Below, one piece after another: positions 1 to 8,626 of a stretch of DNA of 64,000 bases. Source of the stretch: Pseudomonas triclosanedens (GTDB taxonomy: Bacteria; Pseudomonadota; Gammaproteobacteria; Pseudomonadales; Pseudomonadaceae); the NCBI RefSeq assembly GCF_026686735.1, contig NZ_CP113432.1, forward strand, positions 310,001 through 374,000, written 5' to 3'. Within the stretch, counting starts at the first letter, position 1. Each line of letters begins with the position of its first letter. The notes under the pieces were generated by a model. The model made no database searches. It had not been told where the DNA came from and worked only from the letters and a program-made list of their open reading frames with translations. The position numbers and the translations under genes are program-made.

Positions 1-1803
1 TTGCAGGTGAAACTGGACGAAGCTACCCGGCAACATCACGAGGCCGCCAAGCGTCTGGAGGCTGTACAGGCTGGCGCCCGGGGGCTCCAGGATCAGGTGA
101 CCGAATTGCGCCAGCGCCTCGACACCTCGACAACGACAAATGCTGCGTTGCAAGAGGAGCGTGACTCCCTCAAGGATGCCTTGGCGACTGAGGAAACTCG
201 CGCGAAGGTGGCGGAAACCGCCGAGCGTGAAGCTCGCGAACAGCTCAACGAGATCAAGCAAAAGCTGGTCGAGCATGCACAGGCATTCGACGCTTTGCAG
301 GCGCGTTATCAGTCGACGAGCAATGAGCATGCAGAGCTGGGGACCGCTCTGGACAAGAGCGAGAAGCAAGTGGCCGAGCTACGAGAGCGCCTGGCTCAGG
401 CTCAAGCCACAAATGAACAGCTACACACGGATCGTGACCGTCTGAAAGACGGACTGGCGGATGAAGGCAAACGGGCCAAGGCCCTGGAAACTGCCGAGCG
501 CGATGTGCGAAACCAACTTCTTGAAACCAAGGAAGCGCTTTCTCAGCAAGTACGATCGTTCAACGAGCTGCAGGAGCGCCTGAACGTACTTTCGTCTGAG
601 CACACCGAACTCAAGACCACCTTGCAGAAGCGCGAGGAGCATTTCCAGGAACAGATGGCGCAGTTGGCCGACACCCGCAAGTCGCTGACCCAGGAATTTG
701 AAAACCTGGCCAACAAGATTTTCGAGGAGAAGGGCAAGACCTTCACCCAGGCCAGCCAGACCAGTATCGATGGGATGCTCAAGCCTTTCCGCGAGCAGAT
801 AGAAGGCTTCCAGAAGCGCATCAACGAAGTTCATGATGCCTCGCTGCAAGGCAACACCAGCCTTAATGCCGAAATCAGGAAGGTGCTGGAAATCGGCCTG
901 CAGATGAGCAAAGAGGCCAATAATCTGACCTCGGCCCTCAAGGGTGACTCCCAGCAGCGCGGCGCCTGGGGTGAGGCACAACTGCGTCGCACGCTGGAAA
1001 TGAGCGGCCTGATCGAAGAGGCGCACTACGAAGTGCAGAGCGCCTTCAAGGATGCCGAAGGCCGTTCCAGGCAGACCGACTACCTGATCAAGCTGCCCGA
1101 CGGCAAACACATCATCATCGACAGCAAGGTTTCGCTGGTTGCATACGACCGCGCCGTGGCCGCCGAGTCTACGGAAGAATGCCAACTGGCGATGGCTGAG
1201 CACGTCAAAGCCGTACGCAAGCACATCGACGACCTTGCCTCCAAGGACTACACCAACCTCGTCGGTATGCGCAGCCCCAGCTTCGTGCTGATGTTCATGC
1301 CCATCGAGCCGGCTTACATCGAGGCCATGAAGCACAACAAGGACCTGTTCGAGTACGGCTACAAGAAAGGCATCGTGCTGGTCTCGCACACCACCCTGAT
1401 TCCCATTCTGCGTACCGTCTCCAACCTCTGGATGATCGAGCGCAGCAACGCCGAAGCGCGGGAAATCAGCGAGAAGGCGGGCGAGATCTACAACCAGGTC
1501 TGCACCGTGGCCGAGCGCCTCGGCAAGCTGGGCGGCACTCTCAACACCGTCAGCAACCACTACAACGACACCGTCAAGGCGCTGGCTGGCAAGCAAGGCC
1601 TCTACGGAAAGGTGGAGCGCTTCAACAAGCTCTCGGCCAAGGTCAGCAAGACCCTGCCAGCGCTGGAGCCCACCCACATGGACTTCGAGAGCGAGCGGCT
1701 CGCGCTGATCGTAGAGGCGCTCGAGGAAGCGCCGGAGCCAGCCGACGATCTGCCGCAACTGATCCAGAACCGTCACGAAGGCGAGCTGCTACCGCAGGCC
1801 TGA
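1..1803 (+). CDS. rmuC: RmuC-family DNA recombination protein, 5' end probably cut by window edge
   Basis: The reading frame is already open at base 1 and the first codon is TTG, so the true start probably lies to the left. The first ~220 residues are coiled coil and contain an internal duplication: residues 54-123 and 145-214 align with a 91-residue offset (RDSLKDAL/RDRLKDGL, NEHAELGTAL/SEHTELKTTL), and residues ~30-52 look like the tail of a further copy. The C-terminal half has the RmuC core (GAWGEAQLRRTLE, then RQTDYLIKLPDG...IIIDSKVSL), a restriction-endonuclease-like fold. RmuC proteins limit certain DNA rearrangements in E. coli. Here the gene lies 32 bp before hsdM on the same strand, so it is probably part of a type I restriction operon rather than the housekeeping copy. 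The role in restriction is inference. Confidence 0.85.
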   Translation: MQVKLDEATRQHHEAAKRLEAVQAGARGLQDQVTELRQRLDTSTTTNAALQEERDSLKDALATEETRAKVAETAEREAREQLNEIKQKLVEHAQAFDALQARYQSTSNEHAELGTALDKSEKQVAELRERLAQAQATNEQLHTDRDRLKDGLADEGKRAKALETAERDVRNQLLETKEALSQQVRSFNELQERLNVLSSEHTELKTTLQKREEHFQEQMAQLADTRKSLTQEFENLANKIFEEKGKTFTQASQTSIDGMLKPFREQIEGFQKRINEVHDASLQGNTSLNAEIRKVLEIGLQMSKEANNLTSALKGDSQQRGAWGEAQLRRTLEMSGLIEEAHYEVQSAFKDAEGRSRQTDYLIKLPDGKHIIIDSKVSLVAYDRAVAAESTEECQLAMAEHVKAVRKHIDDLASKDYTNLVGMRSPSFVLMFMPIEPAYIEAMKHNKDLFEYGYKKGIVLVSHTTLIPILRTVSNLWMIERSNAEAREISEKAGEIYNQVCTVAERLGKLGGTLNTVSNHYNDTVKALAGKQGLYGKVERFNKLSAKVSKTLPALEPTHMDFESERLALIVEALEEAPEPADDLPQLIQNRHEGELLPQA

Positions 1804-1835
1804 CAATCCATTTTTGAACGAGAGAAGTACCCCGA

Positions 1836-3419
1836 ATGCTCACCGGCAAAATCCGCAATGATATCGATAAGCTCTGGGAAAAATTCTGGACTGGCGGCAT
1901 CACCAATCCACTGACCGTGATCGAGCAGATCAGCTACCTGATGTTCGCTCGCATGCTCGACATGCAGGAAGACGTGGCCGAACGCAAAGCCAACCGAACC
2001 GGCAAAGACTTCGCCCGCCTGTTTCCCAATTCGCCGGAAGGTCAGCTGCTGCGCTGGAAAAACTTCCGCAACATGAGCGGTAAGGAGCTGCACAAGCATC
2101 TCAAGCAGAACGTCTATCCCTTCTTCGCCAAGCTCGGCAGTGCCGACGGTGAGGGTGGCGAGCGTGAAGGGCTCGGCCATATCAGCGAATACATGCAGGA
2201 CGCCGACCTGGAGATCAAGAACGAGTCGGTGCTGACCTCCGCCGTGGAGATGGTCAACGACCTGCCGCTGACCCAGAGCGACGTTAAGGGCGATATCTAC
2301 GAATACCTGCTGAGCAAGCTCACCACCGCCGGCATCAACGGCCAGTTCCGCACGCCGCGCCACATCATCGACGCCATGATCGAACTGATCGCCCCGCAAC
2401 CGACGGACGTGATTTGCGACCCGGCCTGCGGCACGGCGGGCTTCCTCGCCCGCACCATGGAATACCTCAACCGTGTGCATTCCAGTCCGGAAGGCACCTT
2501 CAGCGATGAAGACGGTAATCTGCATTACTCGGGCGACTTGCTCGAACCCTACCGCCAGCACATCAACAGCCAGATGTTCTGGGGCTTCGACTTCGACACC
2601 ACCATGCTGCGCGTCTCCAGCATGAACATGATGCTGCACGGCGTGAACGGCGCGAACATCCGCTACCAGGACTCCCTGAGCAAATCCATCAAGGAGCACT
2701 ACCCGCGCCAGGAGCAGAACTTCTTCGACGTAGTGCTGGCCAACCCGCCGTTCAAAGGCAGCCTGGACGAAACCAACACCAATCCCGACGTGCTCGGTCT
2801 GGTGAAAACCAAGAAGACCGAGCTGCTGTTCGTCGCCCATATCCTCCGCTCGCTCAAGCTCGGCGGCCGCGCCGCAGTGATCGTGCCGGACGGCGTGCTG
2901 TTCGGCTCCAGCAAGGCCCACCAGCAACTGCGTCAGGAACTGCTCGATAACAACCAGCTGGAAGGCATCGTCAGCCTGCCGAGCGGCGTATTCAAACCCT
3001 ACGCTGGCGTCAGCACCGCCATCCTGATCTTCACCAAGGGCGGTACCACCGAGCGTGTGTGGTTCTACGACCTGCAGGCCGACGGCTACTCGCTGGACGA
3101 CAAACGCACCGAGCTGAAAGGTGAAGGCAGCAATGACCTGCCCGACGCCATCGCCCAGTGGCACAAATACCGGCAGATGGTTGAAAGCAATATCAGCGCC
3201 AGCACCATCAATACCCTGTTCGGAGACAAGCGCAAAAAGGCCTTTGTCGTGCAAGCCGAGGACATCGCCGCCAACAAGTACGACCTCTCCATCAACCGCT
3301 ACAAGGAAGTGGAGTACCAGCAGGAGCAGTACGAAGACCCGAAGGTGATTCTGCAACGGCTAAAAGGGCTGGAGCAGGAAATTCTGGCGGATCTGGATGA
3401 GCTGGAGGGAATGCTGTGA
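1836..3419 (+). CDS. hsdM: Type I restriction-modification system DNA methyltransferase subunit HsdM
   Basis: This 527-residue N6-adenine methyltransferase has an N-terminal HsdM helical domain (residues ~5-130), the SAM-binding motif I DPACGTAGFL near residue 195, and the catalytic motif IV NPPF in VVLANPPFKGS near residue 305. With HsdS it forms the modification enzyme, and with HsdR the restriction complex. The ATG follows a GAGAAG ribosome site. Its end overlaps hsdS by 4 bp (GTGA), typical of translational coupling. No hsdR is present in the window; it probably lies left of base 1. The length is usual for the family. Confidence 0.96.
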   Translation: MLTGKIRNDIDKLWEKFWTGGITNPLTVIEQISYLMFARMLDMQEDVAERKANRTGKDFARLFPNSPEGQLLRWKNFRNMSGKELHKHLKQNVYPFFAKLGSADGEGGEREGLGHISEYMQDADLEIKNESVLTSAVEMVNDLPLTQSDVKGDIYEYLLSKLTTAGINGQFRTPRHIIDAMIELIAPQPTDVICDPACGTAGFLARTMEYLNRVHSSPEGTFSDEDGNLHYSGDLLEPYRQHINSQMFWGFDFDTTMLRVSSMNMMLHGVNGANIRYQDSLSKSIKEHYPRQEQNFFDVVLANPPFKGSLDETNTNPDVLGLVKTKKTELLFVAHILRSLKLGGRAAVIVPDGVLFGSSKAHQQLRQELLDNNQLEGIVSLPSGVFKPYAGVSTAILIFTKGGTTERVWFYDLQADGYSLDDKRTELKGEGSNDLPDAIAQWHKYRQMVESNISASTINTLFGDKRKKAFVVQAEDIAANKYDLSINRYKEVEYQQEQYEDPKVILQRLKGLEQEILADLDELEGML

Positions 3420-4531
3420 GTTGGCCGTTGGTTAAATTGCATGATGTATGCCGCCCTCGGCAGTGGAAAACTATATCCGCCAGTAATCTGCTTGAAGAGG
3501 GTTACCCGGTTTATGGCGCAAATGGAAAAATCGGTTTCTACTCAGAGTATACCCACGAATTCCCGGCGCTGATGATAACTTGTCGTGGTGCTACTTGCGG
3601 AAATGTCCATATATCTGAGCCAAAGTCTTACATTAATGGCAATGCAATGGCTTTGGATGAATTGGATGGTGAGAGGGTAGATATTAGGTTTCTCTATTAT
3701 TACCTGTTAGGGCGAGGTTTCGATGACGTTATTTCTGGTTCGGCACAGCCTCAAATAACTGGGCAGGGACTTACAAAGATTGAAATCCCCCTCCCACCCT
3801 TACCCGAACAAAAGCGCATCGCCGCCATCCTCGACAAGGCCGACGCCATCCGCCGCAAACGCCAGCAAGCCATCCAGCTCGCCGACGACTTCCTCCGCGC
3901 CGTGTTTCTGGACATGTTCGGCGACCCGGTGACCAATCCGATGGGGTGGGATGTCGTCGAGCTTTCAACGCTTGTTGATCCTCGCGATAAGTTGAATTAC
4001 GGGGTTGTTCAACCGGGTGAGAATGAAGAGGATGGGGTTCCACTGGTGAGGTCTGGCGACCTTTCTGATGTTACTCCTGACGTCAAAAAGCTTAGGCGAG
4101 TATCGGCGAGCATAGATTCAAAGCATAGAAAATCAAAGCTTAAGGGAAATGAAATTCTGATCGCGTGCGTAGGCACTATTGGCCGTGTCGGTTGGGTTAG
4201 TGATGCAATGATCGGATGGAATATTGCACGCGCAGTTACACGTATACCAATTCGTGAAGGGGTAAATCGAGAGTATGTTTATCGTTATCTTCAGAGTCCG
4301 GTGGTTCAAGGCTATTTCGAGCGGGAAACTCGAGCTGTAGCGCAGCCCACATTGAATGTTGGTCTGATTGCAAAAACTCCAGTGGCGTTACCTCCTCATG
4401 ACATGCAAATAGCTTTTCTGGAGCGTTATGGATCTATTCAGACGCACAAAGAACGCCTTCTGAATGCTCTTGACGCACAAGAGAGATTATCTGGCTCTTT
4501 GAGCCAAAGAGCCTTTTCAGGCAAGCTCTAA
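3416..4531 (+). CDS. hsdS: Type I restriction-modification specificity subunit HsdS
   Basis: A 371-residue specificity subunit with two target-recognition domains (about residues 1-120 and 175-315), each followed by a conserved helical region. The central one reads LPPLPEQKRIAAILDKADAI, followed by a long helix to FGDPVTNP (about residues 124-177). The distal one is shorter and ends in SQRAFSGKL. HsdS chooses the methylation/restriction sequence; one half-site is read by each domain. The start is a GTG overlapping the hsdM stop. Base composition is mosaic: the central linker (about 3786-3945) is GC-rich like the host, while both recognition domains are AT-rich, as expected if recognition domains are exchanged between strains by recombination in the linker. 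Confidence 0.95.
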   Translation: MSWPLVKLHDVCRPRQWKTISASNLLEEGYPVYGANGKIGFYSEYTHEFPALMITCRGATCGNVHISEPKSYINGNAMALDELDGERVDIRFLYYYLLGRGFDDVISGSAQPQITGQGLTKIEIPLPPLPEQKRIAAILDKADAIRRKRQQAIQLADDFLRAVFLDMFGDPVTNPMGWDVVELSTLVDPRDKLNYGVVQPGENEEDGVPLVRSGDLSDVTPDVKKLRRVSASIDSKHRKSKLKGNEILIACVGTIGRVGWVSDAMIGWNIARAVTRIPIREGVNREYVYRYLQSPVVQGYFERETRAVAQPTLNVGLIAKTPVALPPHDMQIAFLERYGSIQTHKERLLNALDAQERLSGSLSQRAFSGKL

Positions 4532-4540
4532 GGAGAGAGT

Positions 4541-6811
4541 ATGATCAGTGAAATCCAAATCACTCCACCGTTAGCTACCTATCAGAATCCTGCGAAACTC
4601 AATGATCTTCGCCGCATTAACTATATTTTTGGAGCTAATGGAACCGGCAAAACCACCATCAGCCGTGTGATTGCTCAGGCGCCCGGGCACGAGCACTGCC
4701 ACCTTCTATGGCAAGGTGGTTTGCCGCTGGAGGTGATGTTCTATAACCGTGACTTCGTTGATCGAAACTTCAATCAGGATGGCCCTCTGCAAGGCGTTTT
4801 TACCTTAGGTGAGAATCAGGTTGAAGCAGAGCGTGAGATCGCCCGCTTACAGCCTGAAATAGAAAGGGTGAACGGCCAAATATCAAGTCTTAATATCCAA
4901 TTGGATGGAGAGGACGGCCAATCCGGTAAGCGCAAAGAGCTGGCAGACATAGAGCCTGCGCTGAGGGACAAATGCTGGAGGCAGAAGCAACTCCACGATG
5001 ATTATTTTCAAACGGCATTCTCTGGTGTTCGCAGTAGTGCCGAAAAATTCAAAGATAAGGTTTTGGCCGAGCAAGCAACGAATACGGCTGAATTGCGTTC
5101 GTTGGTCGAACTGAAAGAAAAAGCTCAAACCGTTTTCTCAAATAATATCGTACGTGCTTCGTTGCTTGGGAATTTGGTAGCCGATGATCTCCTTGTGGCT
5201 GAGGGGGATGCGCTGTTGCAAAAAGTGATTGTAGGCAACCAGGATGTTGATATTGCTGCACTAATCAATCGCTTGGGAAACAGTGATTGGGTTAAACAAG
5301 GCCTTAAGTATCGCGAGCAAGAATCAGAGATATGCCCTTTTTGCCAGCAACCAACGGATGAGCATTTTGCAGATAGTCTGGTGTCGTTCTTTAGTGAGGC
5401 CTATGATAACGACATTCAAGCGCTAAGGGAGCTGAAAGAAAATTACCAAAAAGCAAGTGAACAGTTGGTGGCTACCATGCAGCGCAATATGGAGCTCAAT
5501 CACCCTTTTCTGAATGCTGAGCTATTTAGCGTGGAAGCTCAGGCGCTTGTCGAAAGGCTGAAAGGCAATCAGGCTAGATTGACAAAAAAGCTCGATGAGC
5601 CTAGCCGAAAAGTAGACCTTGAACCGGTTCAGTCACTGATCAACAAGTTGCAAGCCTTGGTGGCTGAGGCAAATAAGGCGACTATCCATCACAACCAAAT
5701 CGTAGAAAATATTACGACTGAAAAAAATACATTGACTGCGCAAGTGTGGCGCTATGTGCTCAATGAATTGGCAGATGACTTGCAGAAGTATCAACAACTC
5801 AAGGATCTCCTGATACGAACAATCCAAGGCATGGAGCAAAGTCTTGGAGATAAGAAAAGGCAGCTCCGCGACCTGCAAGATCAGGTTAAAGAACTGGAAA
5901 AACAAACCACCTCCATTCAGCCAACTATTGTGGCAATTAACGATCTGTTGCGGAAATTCGGTTTCCATTCCTTTTCCATCGGTGATGCCGATGAAGGTCG
6001 GCATTATCGAATTGTACGTGCTAACGGAGAGGATGCCAGTCGCTCACTGAGTGAAGGCGAAAAAACGTTTATTACATTTTTGTATTTTTATTATCTCATT
6101 AAAGGTGCTCAGTCGCCCTCGGGTATCACGGCAAATCGGGTGGTAGTGTTTGATGATCCTATCTCCTCGTTAGATAGCGACATCCTCTACATCGTCAGTA
6201 GCCTGATTAAAGGTGTTATGGAAGAGGCGAGAGGTCCGGGTTCACAAATTAAGCAGATATTTTTGCTGACTCATAATGTCTATTTCCACAAAGAGATCAG
6301 TTTCAATAGAGCTAGGCCTTCTGATGGAGCGCTTAACGAGGAGAGCTTCTGGCTGGTAAAGAAGCTACAGCATGGTTCCGTTGTAGAACGGTGCGCGACG
6401 AATCCGATTCGCTCGGCTTATGAGTTGTTATGGGAAGACGTGAAGTCAGAAAATATTTCGAGTGTTAGTCTGCAAAATACATTGCGCCGTATATTGGAAA
6501 ATTACTTCACCATGTGGGGCGGAATGGGTAAGGACGAAATTTGTGCGCTCTTTGAGGGGCGTGACAAGCTGATTTGCCAGTCTCTGTTTTCTTGGGTAAA
6601 CGACGGGTCTCACTCGATTCATGATGATCTTTACGTTAATCATGGAGAGCAAACTAATGAGGCATATTTGCGCGTTTTCGAAAGTATCTTCGATAAGGCT
6701 GGCCAGATTGGCCACTACAAGATGATGGTTGGGTATCAAGAGCTGCAGCCAGCGCAGATTGCTGGGGAGATTGAGCAGTACGCTGAGGCTCCCGTGGTTC
6801 AGGCCAACTGA
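4541..6811 (+). CDS. rloC: RloC/PrrC-like anticodon nuclease (AAA ATPase with coiled coil, zinc hook and ribonuclease C-terminus)
   Basis: A 756-residue protein with Walker A GANGTGKTT (near residue 32), an ABC-type signature SLSEGEKTF (near 505), Walker B VVVFDDPISSLD (near 535), and a long central coiled coil interrupted by a C265-P-F-C268 pair that looks like a Rad50-type zinc hook. The C-terminal part carries R649-x3-E653 and H691 (in NDGSHS), matching the Arg-Glu-His ribonuclease triad described for PrrC and RloC. Those enzymes cut tRNA in the anticodon loop and stop translation when restriction is blocked or DNA is damaged. The gene sits 9 bp after hsdS with a strong AAGGAG site, and RloC is named for linkage to restriction loci. 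Base composition is AT-richer than the core. The tRNA target is unknown; RloC is preferred over PrrC because of the hook. Confidence 0.85.
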   Translation: MISEIQITPPLATYQNPAKLNDLRRINYIFGANGTGKTTISRVIAQAPGHEHCHLLWQGGLPLEVMFYNRDFVDRNFNQDGPLQGVFTLGENQVEAEREIARLQPEIERVNGQISSLNIQLDGEDGQSGKRKELADIEPALRDKCWRQKQLHDDYFQTAFSGVRSSAEKFKDKVLAEQATNTAELRSLVELKEKAQTVFSNNIVRASLLGNLVADDLLVAEGDALLQKVIVGNQDVDIAALINRLGNSDWVKQGLKYREQESEICPFCQQPTDEHFADSLVSFFSEAYDNDIQALRELKENYQKASEQLVATMQRNMELNHPFLNAELFSVEAQALVERLKGNQARLTKKLDEPSRKVDLEPVQSLINKLQALVAEANKATIHHNQIVENITTEKNTLTAQVWRYVLNELADDLQKYQQLKDLLIRTIQGMEQSLGDKKRQLRDLQDQVKELEKQTTSIQPTIVAINDLLRKFGFHSFSIGDADEGRHYRIVRANGEDASRSLSEGEKTFITFLYFYYLIKGAQSPSGITANRVVVFDDPISSLDSDILYIVSSLIKGVMEEARGPGSQIKQIFLLTHNVYFHKEISFNRARPSDGALNEESFWLVKKLQHGSVVERCATNPIRSAYELLWEDVKSENISSVSLQNTLRRILENYFTMWGGMGKDEICALFEGRDKLICQSLFSWVNDGSHSIHDDLYVNHGEQTNEAYLRVFESIFDKAGQIGHYKMMVGYQELQPAQIAGEIEQYAEAPVVQAN

Positions 6812-7257
6812 ATCCTGCTACCAAAAAAGGACGTCGTACATGTCTTCACAAAAGTATTCAGTTACCCCCTTGGCTGCATGACTTGAGGTGCGCGGAAACG
6901 AGGTAGGGTCAAGGAGACTTGGCAGTGCCTCTACCATGCAGGGCATGATTCGGATTACAGCATTGCGCGCTACGGTTTGAACTCGCTGGCCGAAGTGGTC
7001 GCGTGGGCCCGGCCGGAATTAGTTCCGCCCCGCAATGGACGAACCAGCAAGGCGCTGAGAGCGCTGGGGTTCGATGTGAAGGTCTACGGATCTTGCGCGA
7101 GTAAACATCCTTACCTATCGATAAATAGATTTACTTATTTTTCTGGGATCGCTCATGGCTTTCGCATTTAAGCTTTTGATCTAAAAGAATTTTATTCTTC
7201 TGGCATGGAATGCGCTTAGTGGTGAGTGTCACCTAGTAATCAACAAGGAAAGTACAG
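6812..7257. other. Intergenic stretch between restriction operon and TerY/CoCoNuT-like operon
   Basis: This 446-bp gap separates two defence operons. It contains a possible gene remnant (6947-7171) and an AT-rich block from about 7120 to 7200 that probably carries the promoter of the downstream operon. Within it lies a short inverted repeat AAGAAT-TTT-ATTCTT (7185-7199), a possible operator. I see no clear rho-independent terminator after the anticodon nuclease gene. Confidence 0.5.
6947..7171 (+). pseudogene. Possible C-terminal remnant of an unidentified protein
   Basis: A short open frame begins just after a TGA at 6944 and reads FADYSIARYGLNSLAEVVAW, then PPRNGRTSKALRALGFDVKV, then a less protein-like tail. 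The first ~55 codons look like real protein with host-like codon use. There is no good ATG or ribosome site, and the TTG at 6977 is an unlikely start, so it is more likely the tail of a deleted gene than an active one. I cannot name its family. Confidence 0.3.
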
Positions 7258-7929
7258 ATGTCTGAACTCAAAAAATTCCAGGTCCAAACCGCACGTCCGC
7301 TGCCGATCATCGTGCTGGCTGATATCAGTGGCAGCATGTCGGTCGATGGCAAGATCGAAGCCCTGAACAAGGGGCTCAAGGACATGATCAGCAGTTTTGC
7401 CGGTGAGAGCCGTCTGCGTGCAGAGATCCAGGTCAGTGTGATCACCTTTGGCGGCAGCCAGGCTGAGCTGAACCTGCCGTTGACCCCGGCCCACCAACTG
7501 CAAAGTTTCACACCGCTGGTGGCAGAGGGCATGACCCCGCTGGGCGGTGCCCTGTCGCTGGCCAGCGAGATGATCGAAGACAAGGACAGCATCCCTTCCC
7601 GCGCCTACAAGCCGGTGATCGTGCTGGTCTCTGATGGTTATCCCAATGATGACTGGCAGGGTCCCTTTGCTCGCCTGGTCAATGGCGAACGCTCCTCCAA
7701 GGCCACTCGCTTTGCCATGGCCATCGGCGCCGATGCGGATGAGGTAATGCTCAGCGACTTCGCCAATGACCCTGAGGCGCCGCTGTTCCATGCCGAGAAC
7801 GCCCGAGACATTCACCGTTTCTTCCGGGCAGTGACCATGAGCGTCAGTGCGCGCAGCCAGTCGGCCACACCTAATCAATCGACGCCCTTGCAGATCCCCA
7901 GCGCTGACGATCAAGACTGGGAGTTCTGA
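7258..7929 (+). CDS. TerY-type von Willebrand factor A (VWA) domain protein
   Basis: A 223-residue single-domain VWA protein. The metal-ion-dependent adhesion site is intact: D22-I-S24-G-S26 near the N-terminus, with a threonine in the GMTPLGGAL segment and an aspartate in VLVSDGYPNDD. TerY-type VWA proteins form a signalling triad with a PP2C phosphatase and a Ser/Thr kinase (TerY-P triad), and those two genes follow at once. It is the first gene of a seven-gene operon; its stop overlaps the phosphatase start (TGATG). The ATG follows a CAAGGAAAG site. Likely cytoplasmic, acting as a metal-dependent scaffold or phospho-regulated partner of the downstream machinery. This role is inferred from the family and neighbours. 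Confidence 0.85.
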   Translation: MSELKKFQVQTARPLPIIVLADISGSMSVDGKIEALNKGLKDMISSFAGESRLRAEIQVSVITFGGSQAELNLPLTPAHQLQSFTPLVAEGMTPLGGALSLASEMIEDKDSIPSRAYKPVIVLVSDGYPNDDWQGPFARLVNGERSSKATRFAMAIGADADEVMLSDFANDPEAPLFHAENARDIHRFFRAVTMSVSARSQSATPNQSTPLQIPSADDQDWEF

Positions 7930-8621
7930 TGCGCCTGCTGGCAGGCGGAGCTTCGGTGCGAGGTCCCGCGCATCAGCTGGATGGCACGCCTAATCAGGAT
8001 GCTCTGTGCGTCAGCGGTCTACGCGGCGGTTGGTGCATCGCCGTGGCTGATGGGCTGGGCAGCCGTCCGCTTAGTCATCTTGGCTCCCGGAAAGTCGTCC
8101 AGCTGTTCAGGCAGCTAGCCCGTCAGCGACAAGACATGCCGCGTGGCACGGTTGCCCCGGTCTTGCGTGATGCCTGGCTGGTTCATTTTGGTGACTGTTA
8201 CAGGGACCACGAAACGACCTGTCTGTGGGCTCGGGTGGATGCCTCCGGGCGAGGTGTGGCTGGTCAGGTTGGGGATGGCTTGTTGCTGGTTAGAAGCCAG
8301 GGTGTGTTCACGGCGCTGACTGAGCGGCGCCAAGGCTTCGGAAATCAGACCACTACTTTGGCGCAGGCGGATTCTCAGGATGGCTGCAGCGTCGACCTCG
8401 TGTTGAGTCTCCCGGGTGATGGCGTATTGCTGATGACGGATGGCATCTCTGATGACCTGATTCCGGAGCAGTTGGAGCCATTCTTCGATGCGATTTACCA
8501 GCGCCAGTTGCGTTGCAGCAAGCGCCGTATGCGCCAGTGGCTGACACGAGAGCTGCACGGCTGGTCCACACCTCGTCATGGTGACGACAAGACCATCGCT
8601 GGAATTTTCAGAACGGATTGA
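7929..8621 (+). CDS. PP2C-family serine/threonine phosphatase (TerY-P triad)
   Basis: A 230-residue compact PP2C/SpoIIE-like phosphatase. Metal-binding motifs are visible: NQDAL (residues ~22-26), VADGLGSRPLSHLGS (about 39-53), LLMTDGISDDL in the second half and DDKTIAGIF at the C-terminus. It presumably removes phosphate placed by the kinase encoded next. The start codon overlaps the stop of the VWA gene, and its stop is only 5 bp from the kinase ATG, so the three are co-translated. The whole protein is catalytic domain with no membrane segment. Confidence 0.88.
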   Translation: MRLLAGGASVRGPAHQLDGTPNQDALCVSGLRGGWCIAVADGLGSRPLSHLGSRKVVQLFRQLARQRQDMPRGTVAPVLRDAWLVHFGDCYRDHETTCLWARVDASGRGVAGQVGDGLLLVRSQGVFTALTERRQGFGNQTTTLAQADSQDGCSVDLVLSLPGDGVLLMTDGISDDLIPEQLEPFFDAIYQRQLRCSKRRMRQWLTRELHGWSTPRHGDDKTIAGIFRTD

Positions 8622-8626
8622 AGCAG

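Noticed and set aside
421..1776. 451-codon minus-strand frame opposite rmuC
   Set aside because: Shadow of a real gene with no protein family character.
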